From Geminocystis sp. M7585_C2015_104 (GTDB lineage Bacteria; Cyanobacteriota; Cyanobacteriia; Cyanobacteriales; Cyanobacteriaceae): a stretch of DNA of 64,000 bases. The stretch's first letter is position 1; every line of letters begins with the position of its first letter. Below are positions 1 to 9,198 of this stretch, one piece after another. The position numbers and the translations under genes are program-made. The notes under the pieces were generated by a model, which saw only the letters and a program-made list of their open reading frames with translations, searched no databases and had not been told where the DNA came from. The stretch covers positions 22,190 through 86,189 of the forward strand of contig DVEF01000065.1 in assembly GCA_015295805.1 (NCBI GenBank), written 5' to 3'.

Positions 1-274
1 CCTCCAGATTGTAGCCGTTATAGAATACTATGTCTGCCCTTTCCAATTCTATATTATCTTTGGGCACAGGCTCATATACGTGAGGGTCATCCCCCGGTTT
101 TAACAGACTAGTATGATTTATCCTACCCCCACCAACAGCCTGGGTAAAATCCGCAATAATCGTATTGGCAGATACTACTCTTATCCCCCCTTTATCTCCC
201 CCCGGCTGATTGGCTTGTCTTTCACACCCCCCTATCAGTATCAATAAACACACACACCATATCCATTTTTTCAT
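1..274 (-). CDS. Metal (Mn/Zn) ABC transporter substrate-binding lipoprotein, N-terminal part
   Basis: Partial gene running off the left edge; 91 codons are visible from an ATG at 274. The protein starts with a lipoprotein signal: basic MKK, a hydrophobic stretch and a lipobox ending LIGGC with Cys17 as the lipidated residue. After a Gly-rich linker it reads VVSANTIIADFTQAVGGG, then DPHVYEPVPKD, then DIVFYNGYNLE. These are the N-terminal signatures of cluster A-I (TroA/ZnuA/MntC) metal-binding proteins; the His of DPH is normally a metal ligand. The family delivers Mn2+ or Zn2+ to an ABC permease at the plasma membrane. Mn is plausible for a cyanobacterium, but Zn or Fe cannot be excluded from this fragment. 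Direct repeats just upstream may control it. Confidence 0.85.
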   Translation of the reverse strand, partial: MKKWIWCVCLLILIGGCERQANQPGGDKGGIRVVSANTIIADFTQAVGGGRINHTSLLKPGDDPHVYEPVPKDNIELERADIVFYNGYNLE

Positions 275-283
275 TTCTCTCTC

Positions 284-341
284 CTTTTCATAATCTCTTC
301 ATATTCTACTGACTGAAGAGACTTTTCATAATCTTTTCATA
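284..341 (-). promoter_or_regulatory. Direct-repeat array upstream of the metal transporter gene
   Basis: Two near-identical 20-base blocks lie at 284-303 and 322-341 (CTTTTCATAATCTCTTCATA and CTTTTCATAATCTTTTCATA). Inside each block TTCATA occurs twice, 11 bases apart. Eleven-base direct repeats are the usual footprint of an OmpR/PhoB-type response regulator. The block sits 10-67 bases upstream of the substrate-binding protein start on the minus strand, in a divergent promoter region. A ManR-like or phosphate-type regulator is possible; the regulator is inference. Confidence 0.45.
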
Positions 342-436
342 AAGCCTAAGTATATGATTGGATAGCCGTTATAACTGCAGTGCCTCCAAGGAGCTAAAAT
401 CAAAAACATACAGATAAAGCCGAGGGTACAAAAGGT

Positions 437-949
437 ATGAAGTATCTGGTAGCGGTATTATCTGACAGAATACAGGCAGAAGAGGTATACACCGCATTGG
501 AAAAGGCAGGAATCCCCACTACACAAATGTCTATTCTAGGAAAGGGTTATAAAGGCGCCGACGAATTTGGTTTTATTGACCCCTCCTTGCAGGCACGGAA
601 AAATGCTATTAGGATGGCAATATGGCTGATTCCCTTTGGTTTTTTTGCCGGTTATACTTTTGACCTTATTACTACTATAGACGCCTTTGCCTGGGCCGGA
701 AAGCCCTGGAATCACATTATCGGCGGCTTTTTAGGCGCCATTGGTGGGGCGCTCGGTAGTATTTTTGTAGGAGGTGGTATCGGATTTACATCTGGCAGTG
801 GGGATGCCCTATCTTATCGCAATCGTCTCAATGCCGGCAAGTACATTGTAGTAGTCAAGGGAGATAATAATATCAAAAACCAGGCTACTGAAATTATCCG
901 CCAATTCAACCCAGAAAATTTACAAGGCTACGAGACTACTGATCCCTAA
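437..949 (+). CDS. Conserved membrane protein of unknown function, stress-protein-like
   Basis: A 170-residue protein. Residues 1-45 (MKYLVAVLSD..QAEEVYTALEKAGI) and 134-160 (GKYIVVVKGD..ATEIIRQF) look like the two halves of a small alpha/beta domain, as in general-stress proteins of the YflT/DUF1269 type. Between them lie a hydrophobic segment (about 59-75) and a Gly-rich hydrophobic segment (about 96-118, GGFLGAIGGALGSIFVGGG), a glycine-zipper type membrane anchor. The ATG at 437 follows a divergent promoter region shared with the metal transporter gene. I do not recognise a named gene; a membrane-associated stress role is inference from the architecture. Confidence 0.75.
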   Translation: MKYLVAVLSDRIQAEEVYTALEKAGIPTTQMSILGKGYKGADEFGFIDPSLQARKNAIRMAIWLIPFGFFAGYTFDLITTIDAFAWAGKPWNHIIGGFLGAIGGALGSIFVGGGIGFTSGSGDALSYRNRLNAGKYIVVVKGDNNIKNQATEIIRQFNPENLQGYETTDP

Positions 950-971
950 TTCTTGCCCCTGATTTGTGAGT

Positions 972-1514
972 ATGAAAAACTCTTCACGCTCCTCTTTTTA
1001 TTATCACAAACCATTGCTTGGAAATAGGCAGAAATTTCTCCAACAAAAGAATAGTAAACCTGCCCCAACATTATGGCGTTATCTCAGATATTTTAAATGG
1101 CGCCTGTTGCGAATAAAAGAACATCCCCAACGCTTAGCCAGGGGATTGGCCGTGGGAGTCTTCGCCGGGTGTTTGCCCTTAATGGGACTTCAATTTGCTA
1201 TTAGTATTTTTCTGGCATTTATCTTCAGAGGTAACAAATTTTCTGCCCTAGCTGGTACTTTTATTAGTAATCCATTTACTTATGTGCCCCTGTTTCTTTT
1301 TAATTTCCAGGTGGGCAAATTTTTGATTGGTTTGTTTACGGATAATCGCCAACTGGATTTTCAGTGGAATTCTGTAGATGATTGGCGTAGTGAGGGGAGT
1401 GAAATAGCTGCAACTCTCTTATTCGGTTCAGTGGTAGTTGGTTTATTTTCTGCTATCATCGCCTATTATGGGCTACTCTATTTTCTACACCGTTGGCGTA
1501 GACAATCTAACTAA
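972..1514 (+). CDS. DUF2062 family membrane protein
   Basis: A 180-residue protein. The central part (about 50-120) has the DUF2062 pattern: RLARGLAVGVFAGCLPLMG, then LAFIFRGNK, then GTFISNPFTYVPLF. Two to three membrane spans are visible, with a hydrophobic C-terminal helix before a basic tail. The N-terminus is basic and Ser/Asn rich. I took the ATG at 972; an in-frame GTG at 966 is an alternative and neither has a clear ribosome binding site. It lies 22 bases after the preceding gene and 15 bases before the next, so cotranscription is likely. The biochemical role of DUF2062 is not established. Confidence 0.85.
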   Translation: MKNSSRSSFYYHKPLLGNRQKFLQQKNSKPAPTLWRYLRYFKWRLLRIKEHPQRLARGLAVGVFAGCLPLMGLQFAISIFLAFIFRGNKFSALAGTFISNPFTYVPLFLFNFQVGKFLIGLFTDNRQLDFQWNSVDDWRSEGSEIAATLLFGSVVVGLFSAIIAYYGLLYFLHRWRRQSN

Positions 1515-1529
1515 ATACACACAGAATCT

Positions 1530-2306
1530 ATGATTGTCTTATTGACTGATTTTGGACTTCAGGATGTTTATGTGGGGGTGATGAAAGGGGTTATTTATAG
1601 TATTAATCCCTCCGTTACTTTGGTAGATTTAACCCATGGAATCCCCCGACAAAATATTTTTGCCGCCAGTTTTGCCCTGCAGGAATCTGTCCCCTTTTTC
1701 CCCGACAATACCATTTATTTGGCTGTAGTAGATCCGGGAGTTGGCAGTGAGAGGAAACCTTTGGCTATCTCCTTTGATAGAGGGATACTTGTAGGCCCCA
1801 ATAATGGTATTTTTACTGGGGTCATTAACAATTATAAAATCAAAGAAATCAGAGAATTAACTAATTGTAAATACTGGCTAATCCCCAATCCCAGTAACAC
1901 TTTCCATGGGCGAGACATTTTTGCACCTGTGGCAGCATATATAAGCAAAGGAATCCCCCTACAACAGCTGGGCAATCAGCTGGAGGAAAGGGAATTAATT
2001 AGACTTCCTTTACCTCCTTTACAGGTAAAATCTACAGAAATAATCGGGGCAATTCAGTATATTGATATTTATGGCAACCTGATAACTAACATACCGGCAA
2101 AACTGTTAGAAAATAAAAACTGGTGTGTGGTGGACAAAGAAATAACAATACCCCACCGGCTAACCTACAGCAGTGTTGGGGTTAACCAGTTAGTGGCGTT
2201 AATTGGCAGTCATGGGTATCTAGAAATAGCCGTCAATCAGGGAAGTGCTAAAATGTTTTTGAACAAGGAATATGGCGATACCATCACGGTTAAAATTTAC
2301 AGTTAA
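1530..2306 (+). CDS. S-adenosyl-L-methionine hydroxide adenosyltransferase (DUF62 family)
   Basis: A 258-residue protein of the SAM hydrolase/hydroxide adenosyltransferase family, which splits SAM to adenosine and methionine with water. Family motifs are in order: LLTDFGLQDVYVGVMKG at the N-terminus, VVDPGVGSERKP (about 67-78), GPNNGIFT, FHGRDIFAPVAAY (about 127-139) and YIDIYGNLITNIP in the C-terminal domain. Length fits the family. It sits in a run of closely spaced plus-strand genes (15 bases before, 6 after). The physiological reason cyanobacteria keep it is unclear. Confidence 0.9.
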   Translation: MIVLLTDFGLQDVYVGVMKGVIYSINPSVTLVDLTHGIPRQNIFAASFALQESVPFFPDNTIYLAVVDPGVGSERKPLAISFDRGILVGPNNGIFTGVINNYKIKEIRELTNCKYWLIPNPSNTFHGRDIFAPVAAYISKGIPLQQLGNQLEERELIRLPLPPLQVKSTEIIGAIQYIDIYGNLITNIPAKLLENKNWCVVDKEITIPHRLTYSSVGVNQLVALIGSHGYLEIAVNQGSAKMFLNKEYGDTITVKIYS

Positions 2307-2312
2307 AATTGA

Positions 2313-2984
2313 ATGACCATGAGTCCACAATCCCCAGTATACCAAGGACAATTTGGCCCCTATCAGATTACCTCGGCGGATAAACTAGAAGTCATTGTTT
2401 ATCGTTTGGGTTTAACTCTTACTGGTTTGAGTTTTTCCCTCGGCAGTATTTTGTTTTTATGGAGGGGCCTAAATACTGCCACCGAATTGGCTTTGACTCT
2501 GTTGTTTTTCCTGTTTATTTTGGGCTTAGGAATTTGTCTGGAGACTATTCATATTTATCTTCAAACCCTTCGCAGTATATTGAGAATAGCCTGGATGGTG
2601 GGATTGAGCTTCACATTGTTTTTCCTGCTTACCAGTGACTATAATTTAGTAGAGTATGTAGCCAATCATCCTCCCTGCTTGCTTGGGATTGGATTTGTTT
2701 TTGTAAGTCTGACGGGGATTTTTATCAAGGAGGCATTTTGTTTTAATCGCCTGGAGGCGAAAATCTTGAGTTTTGTTGTGCCCGTCACTATCCTCTCCTA
2801 TATTACAGGAATTTTAACCCCCAAGTTTGGCGGCTTTTTACTCACAGTCTGGAGCTTTCTGTTTTTGATTTTTATTCTCCGTAAATACAGTCAGGATATT
2901 CCTTCAGATATAGGAGACAAGTCTGTGTTTGAATACCTGGCAAAACAAAGAGAATTAAAAAAACAAAAACGGGCAATCAACTAG
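2313..2984 (+). CDS. DUF2301 domain integral membrane protein
   Basis: A 223-residue protein with about six hydrophobic spans and short loops. The opening YQGQFGPYQITSADKLEVIVYRLGL and the pattern of membrane helices agree with the cyanobacterial/plastid DUF2301 family of small integral membrane proteins. It starts 6 bases after the SAM hydrolase gene and ends in a convergent 8-base overlap with ribF. Function unknown. Confidence 0.75.
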   Translation: MTMSPQSPVYQGQFGPYQITSADKLEVIVYRLGLTLTGLSFSLGSILFLWRGLNTATELALTLLFFLFILGLGICLETIHIYLQTLRSILRIAWMVGLSFTLFFLLTSDYNLVEYVANHPPCLLGIGFVFVSLTGIFIKEAFCFNRLEAKILSFVVPVTILSYITGILTPKFGGFLLTVWSFLFLIFILRKYSQDIPSDIGDKSVFEYLAKQRELKKQKRAIN

Positions 2985-3951
2985 GAGACATTAAAAAGTA
3001 ATTATCCAATACCGTCTTACAGTCGTTGGCGATTTGTTTTTTTAACTCCTCTAGGGAGGTAAATTTTTTCTCATCGCGGATAAAGTGCATAAGACGCACA
3101 TTTAGAATTTCCCCGTATAAATCTCCATACCAATTGGGAATATGTACCTCTATTGTGACAGTTTCTCCATCCACAGTGGGACGTTTGCCAATATTTACCA
3201 CTGCTACAATGCTACTATTGTTGTTGTGGGCTTGTCCTCGGCCATTTAAGGGAAAAGGCAATTCTACCATGGCTTGATATACCCCATAACGGGGAAGGAA
3301 TTTGTCTGGGGGGATTTCTAAATTTGCCGTGGGAAACCCTATTTGTCTTCCCAATTTTTTACCCTCAATAACCCTCCCCTGAATTTGATATTCTCTCCCC
3401 AACATTTCCCTAGCAATTTCTACCCTACCCTCCAGCAAACATTCCCTGATAAACGAGCTACTAATACGTCTTTTCTCTCCGTGTAAAACAATGGATTGTT
3501 CAGGGGTAATATTGACTTCTATTCCATATCGTTTCGCTATATTTTCTAAGTCTTTGGCCTTTCCTTGTCTCCGGTAGCCAAAACGAAAATCCTCCCCAAC
3601 ACTGACAAAAACAGCACCGATTTCCCTGTGTAAAACATCGGCGACAAATTGTTGGGGGGTAAGAGAGGCTAACTCCCTATCAAAAGGTAATAAAATTAAC
3701 TCTTCTACACCCAATTGTCCCAGAATTTTGGCCTTTTCTTCTAGAGGAGTAAGCAGTTTTTTCTTCTCACCAGTGAAAAACTCCTGGGGATGGGGAATAA
3801 AGGTAACCACTGCCGTTTTTATGTTTTTTGATTTGTATGTTAGTATGGGCAGTATTACACACTGATGTCCCCGGTGAAGACCATCAAAATTGCCAAGGGC
3901 GATCGCCCTATTACTGGGAGGAACTTGGGAGTAAGTTACAATTGTAATCAC
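2977..3951 (-). CDS. ribF: Bifunctional riboflavin kinase / FAD synthetase
   Basis: A 324-residue protein making FMN and then FAD from riboflavin. The N-terminal FAD synthetase domain has GNFDGLHRGHQ (about 21-31) with the nucleotidyltransferase HxGH-like signature, GEDFRFGYRRQG and SSSFIRECL. The C-terminal riboflavin kinase domain has GRQIGFPTANLEIP (about 200-213) and later NIGKRPT. The start is a GTG at 3951; the first motif follows about 20 residues in, as is normal for RibF. It is convergent with DUF2301 and divergent from pepA. Confidence 0.95.
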   Translation of the reverse strand: MITIVTYSQVPPSNRAIALGNFDGLHRGHQCVILPILTYKSKNIKTAVVTFIPHPQEFFTGEKKKLLTPLEEKAKILGQLGVEELILLPFDRELASLTPQQFVADVLHREIGAVFVSVGEDFRFGYRRQGKAKDLENIAKRYGIEVNITPEQSIVLHGEKRRISSSFIRECLLEGRVEIAREMLGREYQIQGRVIEGKKLGRQIGFPTANLEIPPDKFLPRYGVYQAMVELPFPLNGRGQAHNNNSSIVAVVNIGKRPTVDGETVTIEVHIPNWYGDLYGEILNVRLMHFIRDEKKFTSLEELKKQIANDCKTVLDNYFLMSPS

Positions 3952-4045
3952 GACAACTAACTGTTAGGCAAAACTTATCTTTAACTATTTTATTGTGACT
4001 CCAAAAATTGTCAACTGTTATGGGAAAAAGGTGTCCAAATGGTTT

Positions 4046-4051
4046 TATAAT
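4046..4051 (+). promoter_or_regulatory. Probable -10 box for pepA
   Basis: A perfect TATAAT sits 59 bases before the pepA ATG in the divergent ribF/pepA spacer. No good -35 box is seen at the right distance, so this is only a partial promoter match. Confidence 0.35.
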
Positions 4052-4104
4052 ACTTAGTTGAAGAAAAAATAGGCGGAATAAAAGATTATTTGAGGCCAAA
4101 AAGT

Positions 4105-5583
4105 ATGGAAATAAAAACCAATAGCCAGAACAAATTAAATTGGAAAGGGGAAGCCATAGCCCTTGGTTTTTTTGCCCAGGATACAATCACTCTGGAGGGA
4201 GAATTGGCAGATTTAGATCAAAGACTTGACGGTGTATTGAGTGAGTTGATTGCAGAAACAGAATTCAAGGGGAAACCAGACACCACTGTGGTGGCTAGGG
4301 TAGGAGGCAAAAATCCCATCAGAAAGGTGATTATCACCGGCTTGGGGAAGGAAGAAGAGGTGAGTTTAGACACCTTCCGTCAGGCAGCGGCCTCCATCGC
4401 CAGAGTTGCTAATCAGGCGAAAGTAAAACATTTAGGAATCTGTCTGGCCTATCCCCAATACGATGATAACACCCTAGCCCAGGTGATTGCCGAAGGGATT
4501 ATTCTTGCCTCCCATCAAGACAACCGTTTTAAGTCTGAGACACAAGATAAAAAGATCACCCTGGAAACAGTGGAGTTGCTGGAATCAAATGCTAAAGGGG
4601 AGGCTATCGAAAGGGCAAAAATTATATGCGATGGCGTGATTTTTGCTAGGGAGTTGGTTAACGCACCAGCTAATGTTGTAAACCCCGTCACCTTAGCAGA
4701 AACAGTACAAAATCTAGCCCAACAATACGGGTTACAGTTGACCATTCTGGAAAGAGAAGACTGTGAGAAACTGGGAATGGGGGCATTTTTGGGGGTGGCA
4801 CAAGCCTCTGATTTACCTCCCAAATTCATCCATCTAGTATACAAACCCCAGACAGAGGCAAAACGGAAACTGGCTATTGTGGGCAAGGGATTAACTTTTG
4901 ATTCCGGCGGCTTGAATTTGAAAGGCCCAGGTAGTGGTATTGAAACCATGAAGATGGATATGGGAGGCGCCGCCGCCGTTTTTGGTGCGGCTAAGGCAAT
5001 TGCCCAGCTAAAACCCCCAGTAGAAGTGCATTTCATCAGTGCCGTAACTGAGAATATGATCAGTGGTAGGGCAATGCATCCCGGCGACATCCTTACCGCC
5101 TCCAATGGCAAGACGATTGAGGTTAACAACACCGATGCAGAAGGGCGTCTTACCCTTGCCGATGCCCTCGTCTATGCCGAAAAATTGGGAGTAGATGCCA
5201 TAGTAGACTTGGCCACCCTTACTGGTGCCTGTATTATCGCCCTAGGCAACGATATAGCCGGCTTATGGACTAAAAATGAACAACTGGCTTCCCAATTGAA
5301 GACTGCCGCCGCCGCTGCCGGAGAGAAAATCTGGCAGATGCCCCTAGAGGAAAAGTACTTTGAACAAATGAAATCTACGATTGCTGACATGAAAAATACA
5401 GGTACCCGCGCTGGAGGCTCAATTACGGCAGCCCTCTTCTTGCAACAGTTTGTAAAAGACACCCCCTGGGCCCATTTAGACATTGCTGGGCCAGTTTGGG
5501 CAGAAAAACCCACTAACCTTTACAATGAGGGAGGCACTGGTTTTGGTGTTCGCACCCTGGTCAACTGGGTTTTAAATAGTTAA
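4105..5583 (+). CDS. pepA: Leucyl aminopeptidase (M17 family)
   Basis: A 492-residue cytosolic metallo-aminopeptidase. The C-terminal catalytic domain contains [15 protein letters not shown] (metal-binding Lys and Asp) and the family signature [14 protein letters not shown], followed by [12 protein letters not shown]. The N-terminal domain is the expected macro-like domain. I chose the ATG at 4105; an upstream in-frame TTG at 4090 would only add RPKS-like residues with no motif. Monocistronic in appearance, divergent from ribF. Role: peptide turnover, with Mn/Zn as cofactors in the family. Confidence 0.95.
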   Translation: MEIKTNSQNKLNWKGEAIALGFFAQDTITLEGELADLDQRLDGVLSELIAETEFKGKPDTTVVARVGGKNPIRKVIITGLGKEEEVSLDTFRQAAASIARVANQAKVKHLGICLAYPQYDDNTLAQVIAEGIILASHQDNRFKSETQDKKITLETVELLESNAKGEAIERAKIICDGVIFARELVNAPANVVNPVTLAETVQNLAQQYGLQLTILEREDCEKLGMGAFLGVAQASDLPPKFIHLVYKPQTEAKRKLAIVGKGLTFDSGGLNLKGPGSGIETMKMDMGGAAAVFGAAKAIAQLKPPVEVHFISAVTENMISGRAMHPGDILTASNGKTIEVNNTDAEGRLTLADALVYAEKLGVDAIVDLATLTGACIIALGNDIAGLWTKNEQLASQLKTAAAAAGEKIWQMPLEEKYFEQMKSTIADMKNTGTRAGGSITAALFLQQFVKDTPWAHLDIAGPVWAEKPTNLYNEGGTGFGVRTLVNWVLNS

Positions 5584-5607
5584 TTAAAATAATCAGTGGG
5601 TAGACTT

Positions 5608-5820
5608 ATGGGAGAGTCCAAGAGAAGACAACAAACCCTAGGGGAGGAATACGGGAAGGAAAAGCCTATTTTACCATGGCTACCCTTTACCAAGAGTCAG
5701 GCTGAACAGGTGTATAGAATTACCACCCGAGGCGCCTGGATTGGCATTGGCGTCTTGGCAGTGGTGTGGGTTACCATCAGATTCATTGGGCCGGCCTTTG
5801 GTTGGTGGACAGTACAATAA
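5608..5820 (+). CDS. DUF2839 family small membrane protein
   Basis: A 70-residue protein with a charged N-terminus (MGESKRRQQTLGEEYG), a Pro/Trp segment (LPWLPFTKSQAEQ) and one C-terminal membrane helix ending in GWWTVQ. This layout is that of the cyanobacterial/plant DUF2839 family. The ATG at 5608 matches the family N-terminus; a GTG at 5596 would add four residues. It lies 24 bases after pepA and its stop touches the start of the next gene, so the three may be cotranscribed. Function unknown. Confidence 0.85.
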   Translation: MGESKRRQQTLGEEYGKEKPILPWLPFTKSQAEQVYRITTRGAWIGIGVLAVVWVTIRFIGPAFGWWTVQ

Positions 5821-5821
5821 T

Positions 5822-7855
5822 ATGGGGGGGAAAAAAAGGCACTGGGGAAAACTGTTGTCTTTTCCCCTTGGCTTACTCTACGCCATGCCTGCCGCCGCCA
5901 ACAATCCCCCCAGAGTAGATGCTACGGTGGAGTGCGACATTTTGGTGGTAGGAGGGGGATTGGCAGGGGTAGCCGCCGCTTATGAGGCTTTGTTAATGGG
6001 GAAAACTGTTTGTATTACTGACATTACCGACTGGGTGGGAGGACAAGTCTCCTCCCAAGGCACTTCTGCTTTAGATGAACGTCCCAGACAAAGACAGGAG
6101 TTGCTTTTCCCCCGTGGCTATCTAGAATTTCGCCAGAGGATAGCGCAATTCTATGGTACACTAAATCCAGGACAGTGTTGGGTCAGTCAGTCCTGTTTTC
6201 TACCAAAGGATGCCCATACCATCTTATTACAGCAGTTACAAGATGCTGCCAGGAGGGGGAAAGGAAGGTTGAAATGGTTCCCCAACACTGTAGTGAAGGA
6301 GCTTACAACAGAGCAATTAAAATCCCCCAGCAGGAGTGTTCAAATTACTAGTGTTATTGCCATTCAACACTCCCCCCAACCCAACACGCCACCTTTAAAT
6401 ACAGAAACCCTTTCCCAGATTTTTGAAGACGCCTACACCTATGAGGATTCTGGAAGGCTGAGGAAGAAAATTATCCGTTTTGTGCCTCCTTTAGCCGACA
6501 AATGGCGGAAGAAAATACACTGGGTTGTCATAGAAGCCACTGAAACCGGGGAATTAGTAGCCTTAGCGGATGTGCCCTATAGACTGGGGATTGACGCCCT
6601 TAGCGAATTTGAGCCCTCTTCTTCCAGTAAAACCTCCTATCCCTATTGTACTCAGGGCTTCACTTACACTTTCGCCATGGAGATGACAGAGACTCCACAA
6701 CCGCAATCTGAGCCCCCCTTTTACAAGCAATACGAGCCCTATTATAGTTATGAATTACCCAGACTGGCCAATTTTAACCTAGTCTTCACCTATCGTCGCA
6801 TCTGGAAGGCATTTGACAGCGACACGGAGGGTTTTGAAGGCATTTTTTGGACTAAACCCACCCCTGGTGACATCTCTATGCAAAATTGGACTTGGGGTAA
6901 CGACTATCGTCCAGGCACCCCTCAAGATAATCTTATTTATACTAGGGAACAACTACAACAATTAGGACAATTAAAACCCGGGGGTTGGTTAGGCGGACTA
7001 CGAGTTGAAACCTTGCGTAAAGCAGAGGAACATGCCCTAGGTTTCTACTATTGGCTGGTGGCAGGCACCACTGATTCCCAATTAGGAGAGGGGGTAAAAA
7101 AACCCGCCCCCAATCACCGACTCCTCAAGGGCTTTGATTCCCCTATGGGTACCGCCCATGGTTTATCCAAGTATCCTTATATTAGAGAGTCTAGGAGGAT
7201 TATTGGTCGTCCCAATTATGCCTATCCAGACGGTTTTGTCATCAACGAGATTGACATCTCCCGCCGCAATTACGCCTCTGATTACTATCGTAGTATCTTG
7301 AGTCCTGAACAATATCGTCGTTTAAGGGCACTAATTGCTGGTTTGGAGGGCCTTTCGGTGTTAGCGGGGCATATACCCCCAGATAGGGCTCCAAAGCGCC
7401 GTCGCTCTACTATTTACCCCGATTCTGTTGGGATTGCTCATTATGCCATAGATTTTCATCCCTGCATGGCAGAAACCCCCCCGGAAAAGCCAGGCAACCG
7501 GGAAAGGGAAGGGGAAAGAAGGGGTGAGGGCATGGCTTATCCCTTCCAAATCCCCCTTTCTGCCATGATTCCCCAGAAAATCGACAACATGATTGTAGCT
7601 GGCAAATCCATTGCCGTCAGTCACATAGCCGCTGCCGCCTATCGCACCCAATCCTTTGAATGGGCTTCTGGCGCCGCCGCCGGCACCACTGCCTCTTTGG
7701 CCCTTAATTTCGACATTTTCCCCTACCAGTTTCTTGAAGGTTTTGCCTTTGCCAACAAATACCTACGGCAATTACAAACCCTTCTTGAAAACAACGGCAA
7801 CCCTATCCGCTTCCCCAACACCTCCATCTTCAACCCCCAAGACGACTGGCTTTAA
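5822..7855 (+). CDS. Secreted FAD-dependent oxidoreductase
   Basis: A 677-residue flavoprotein. From the ATG at 5822, one base after the preceding stop, it begins with a signal peptide (basic start, LLSFPLGLLYAMPAAA) and then the dinucleotide-binding motif ILVVGGGLAGVAAAYEA at about 38-54. TDWVGGQVSSQG follows, typical of the FAD-dependent oxidoreductase family pfam12831. Near the C-terminus NMIVAGKSIAVSHIAAAAYR matches the family's second FAD-binding block. The signal peptide implies action in the periplasm or thylakoid lumen. Substrate is unknown. A longer in-frame reading starting at 5741 overlaps DUF2839 and lacks a signal peptide, so I rejected it. Confidence 0.85.
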   Translation: MGGKKRHWGKLLSFPLGLLYAMPAAANNPPRVDATVECDILVVGGGLAGVAAAYEALLMGKTVCITDITDWVGGQVSSQGTSALDERPRQRQELLFPRGYLEFRQRIAQFYGTLNPGQCWVSQSCFLPKDAHTILLQQLQDAARRGKGRLKWFPNTVVKELTTEQLKSPSRSVQITSVIAIQHSPQPNTPPLNTETLSQIFEDAYTYEDSGRLRKKIIRFVPPLADKWRKKIHWVVIEATETGELVALADVPYRLGIDALSEFEPSSSSKTSYPYCTQGFTYTFAMEMTETPQPQSEPPFYKQYEPYYSYELPRLANFNLVFTYRRIWKAFDSDTEGFEGIFWTKPTPGDISMQNWTWGNDYRPGTPQDNLIYTREQLQQLGQLKPGGWLGGLRVETLRKAEEHALGFYYWLVAGTTDSQLGEGVKKPAPNHRLLKGFDSPMGTAHGLSKYPYIRESRRIIGRPNYAYPDGFVINEIDISRRNYASDYYRSILSPEQYRRLRALIAGLEGLSVLAGHIPPDRAPKRRRSTIYPDSVGIAHYAIDFHPCMAETPPEKPGNREREGERRGEGMAYPFQIPLSAMIPQKIDNMIVAGKSIAVSHIAAAAYRTQSFEWASGAAAGTTASLALNFDIFPYQFLEGFAFANKYLRQLQTLLENNGNPIRFPNTSIFNPQDDWL

Positions 7856-8023
7856 TCCCTATACTCCCCAACCACCCTCTCTTGACATTTCCCCCCTTGC
7901 CAACATCCGCCGACGCACCCCAATGGATAGAATTGCTACTTTTTGCATCTAAACCCCTATTTTGTCCCCCGATTTAATGATGACAAATATCAATAAAAAA
8001 AGCCAAGGTAAATTCAGTCAGAC

Positions 8024-8053
8024 AGATACACCAACGCGTAACGGTATCTTTTT
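8024..8053 (+). terminator. Likely intrinsic terminator after the FAD oxidoreductase
   Basis: AGATAC-a-CC pairs with GGTATCT (8043-8049) around a short loop and runs into a T stretch (TTTTTATTG). The stem is short and has a one-base bulge. It lies about 170 bases after the flavoprotein stop. Confidence 0.4.
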
Positions 8054-8115
8054 ATTGAAATTTTTTATCATAAATTTTCCGTGTCCCCCGGGCTTGTTGA
8101 AAACAGACTGAGTTT

Positions 8116-8139
8116 AGGATAATGATTATTATTCGTATG
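8116..8139. promoter_or_regulatory. Fur-box-like palindrome, copy 1
   Basis: GGATAATGATTATTATTC (8117-8134) differs at one base from the copy at 8244. It resembles the classic ferric-uptake-regulator site GATAATGATAATCATTATC. The flanking CG.ATG is also shared with copy 2, so the repeated unit is about 24 bases. Confidence 0.5.
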
Positions 8140-8242
8140 TAATCCTCCCTGTATAACCTCACGGCCAATAAAGTAAGGGTTTATGATTGTAAACTGTAAC
8201 CCAATCCCCATCTACAACCCCATTTCCCCCCTCGCCGTATTC

Positions 8243-8266
8243 AGGATAATGATTATCATTCGGATG
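8243..8266. promoter_or_regulatory. Fur-box-like palindrome, copy 2
   Basis: GGATAATGATTATCATTC (8244-8261). Its core AATGATTATCATT is a perfect 13-base palindrome around a central base, the arrangement of a Fur operator. No gene with a recognisable product starts within 300 bases on either strand. Confidence 0.55.
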
Positions 8267-9086
8267 CGGTTGGTTACTCTCTTTACCACTTAGATACAAC
8301 CCTTGACAACAGACAAAGGATTCTCCTTATCCTGCAGAAATTATATCACCCCTCACGAAGGCGGGGGATTACTTGTAGCCAAAGTCGTTGCCTTCCCCTT
8401 ACCCACCCGATGGGTGATAATTATTGTTTTCTTCTTCCCGGATAATCCCTTTCCTGCCGGCTATTCTTCCTTCCATGGTAGTAAACTAGTAATCTCGACA
8501 CCAAAAGATAATTGTTTGTCAATAGCAGGAGGGGTTTTTATTGCCATCCAACTGGTTACCACCCCCGGGGGAGATTATTCTCCCTTCCCTCTAGACTAGT
8601 TACTTACTCTCGCCTCCCTTTCCCAAGATAACTATTATCTGTTAATCTTTCCTTCCCCCCCTTCCCCTCTCTCTCTAATCCACTTTCTTTCTTCACCTTT
8701 AATCCCTTCCATTCTTCTTTCTGCCTGCAATACCACTTCAGCTTGTTGATATTTTTTTATGCGGTTTTCCCCACATCCCCGACAGATTCTCTATCTACTT
8801 TCGAAGACAAAAACTATGACATTCCTCCCAACCTTTACAGTCAACCAGACAATTCCATTTTTTTTTTCTCCTATGTCCGTCTACCGGGCTTTTTATATGG
8901 GAAGACTTCCGTTATTATATCCAAGGCCACTTCCTTTTTTCTGCCTTTCCCCCACATTGTACTTTGTGTTTTTATTTTAGCAAGGGCTTAAGTTCCATCA
9001 AACTATTGCAACTACCTCCTTGTTATGTGATTTATTCTTCTTCTTCTTCTTCTTTCTTTTCCTCTTCTCCGGATAACCCATAGGAA

Positions 9087-9104
9087 GGATTATCATTGTT
9101 ATCC
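9087..9104. promoter_or_regulatory. Fur-box-like palindrome, copy 3
   Basis: GGATTATCATTGTTATCC is a near palindrome with ends GGAT/ATCC and a Fur-like core. It is more divergent than the copies at 8.1-8.3 kb. Confidence 0.35.
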
Positions 9105-9173
9105 CCACCAATTACTTCTCTTTTCCAAAAGCAAGATAAAAATTCTCATTCCCCTCTCCCTCCAATCACAGAA

Positions 9174-9198
9174 GAATGATTATAATTGGTATGCAATC
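9174..9198. repeat. Degenerate copy of the 8.1/8.2 kb palindromic repeat
   Basis: GAATGATTATAATTGGTATGC keeps the ATGATTAT.ATT core and the downstream ATG of copies 1 and 2. This suggests a dispersed repeat rather than independent operator sites. Confidence 0.35.

Noticed and set aside
4515..5132. Long minus-strand open frame (205 codons) inside pepA
   Set aside because: It lies fully antisense to a clear pepA gene and its translation has no domain pattern; a shadow frame.
8743..8991. Overlapping short ORFs in the pyrimidine-rich tract
   Set aside because: Composition follows the C/T-rich DNA, two frames overlap, and no ribosome binding site or family pattern is seen.
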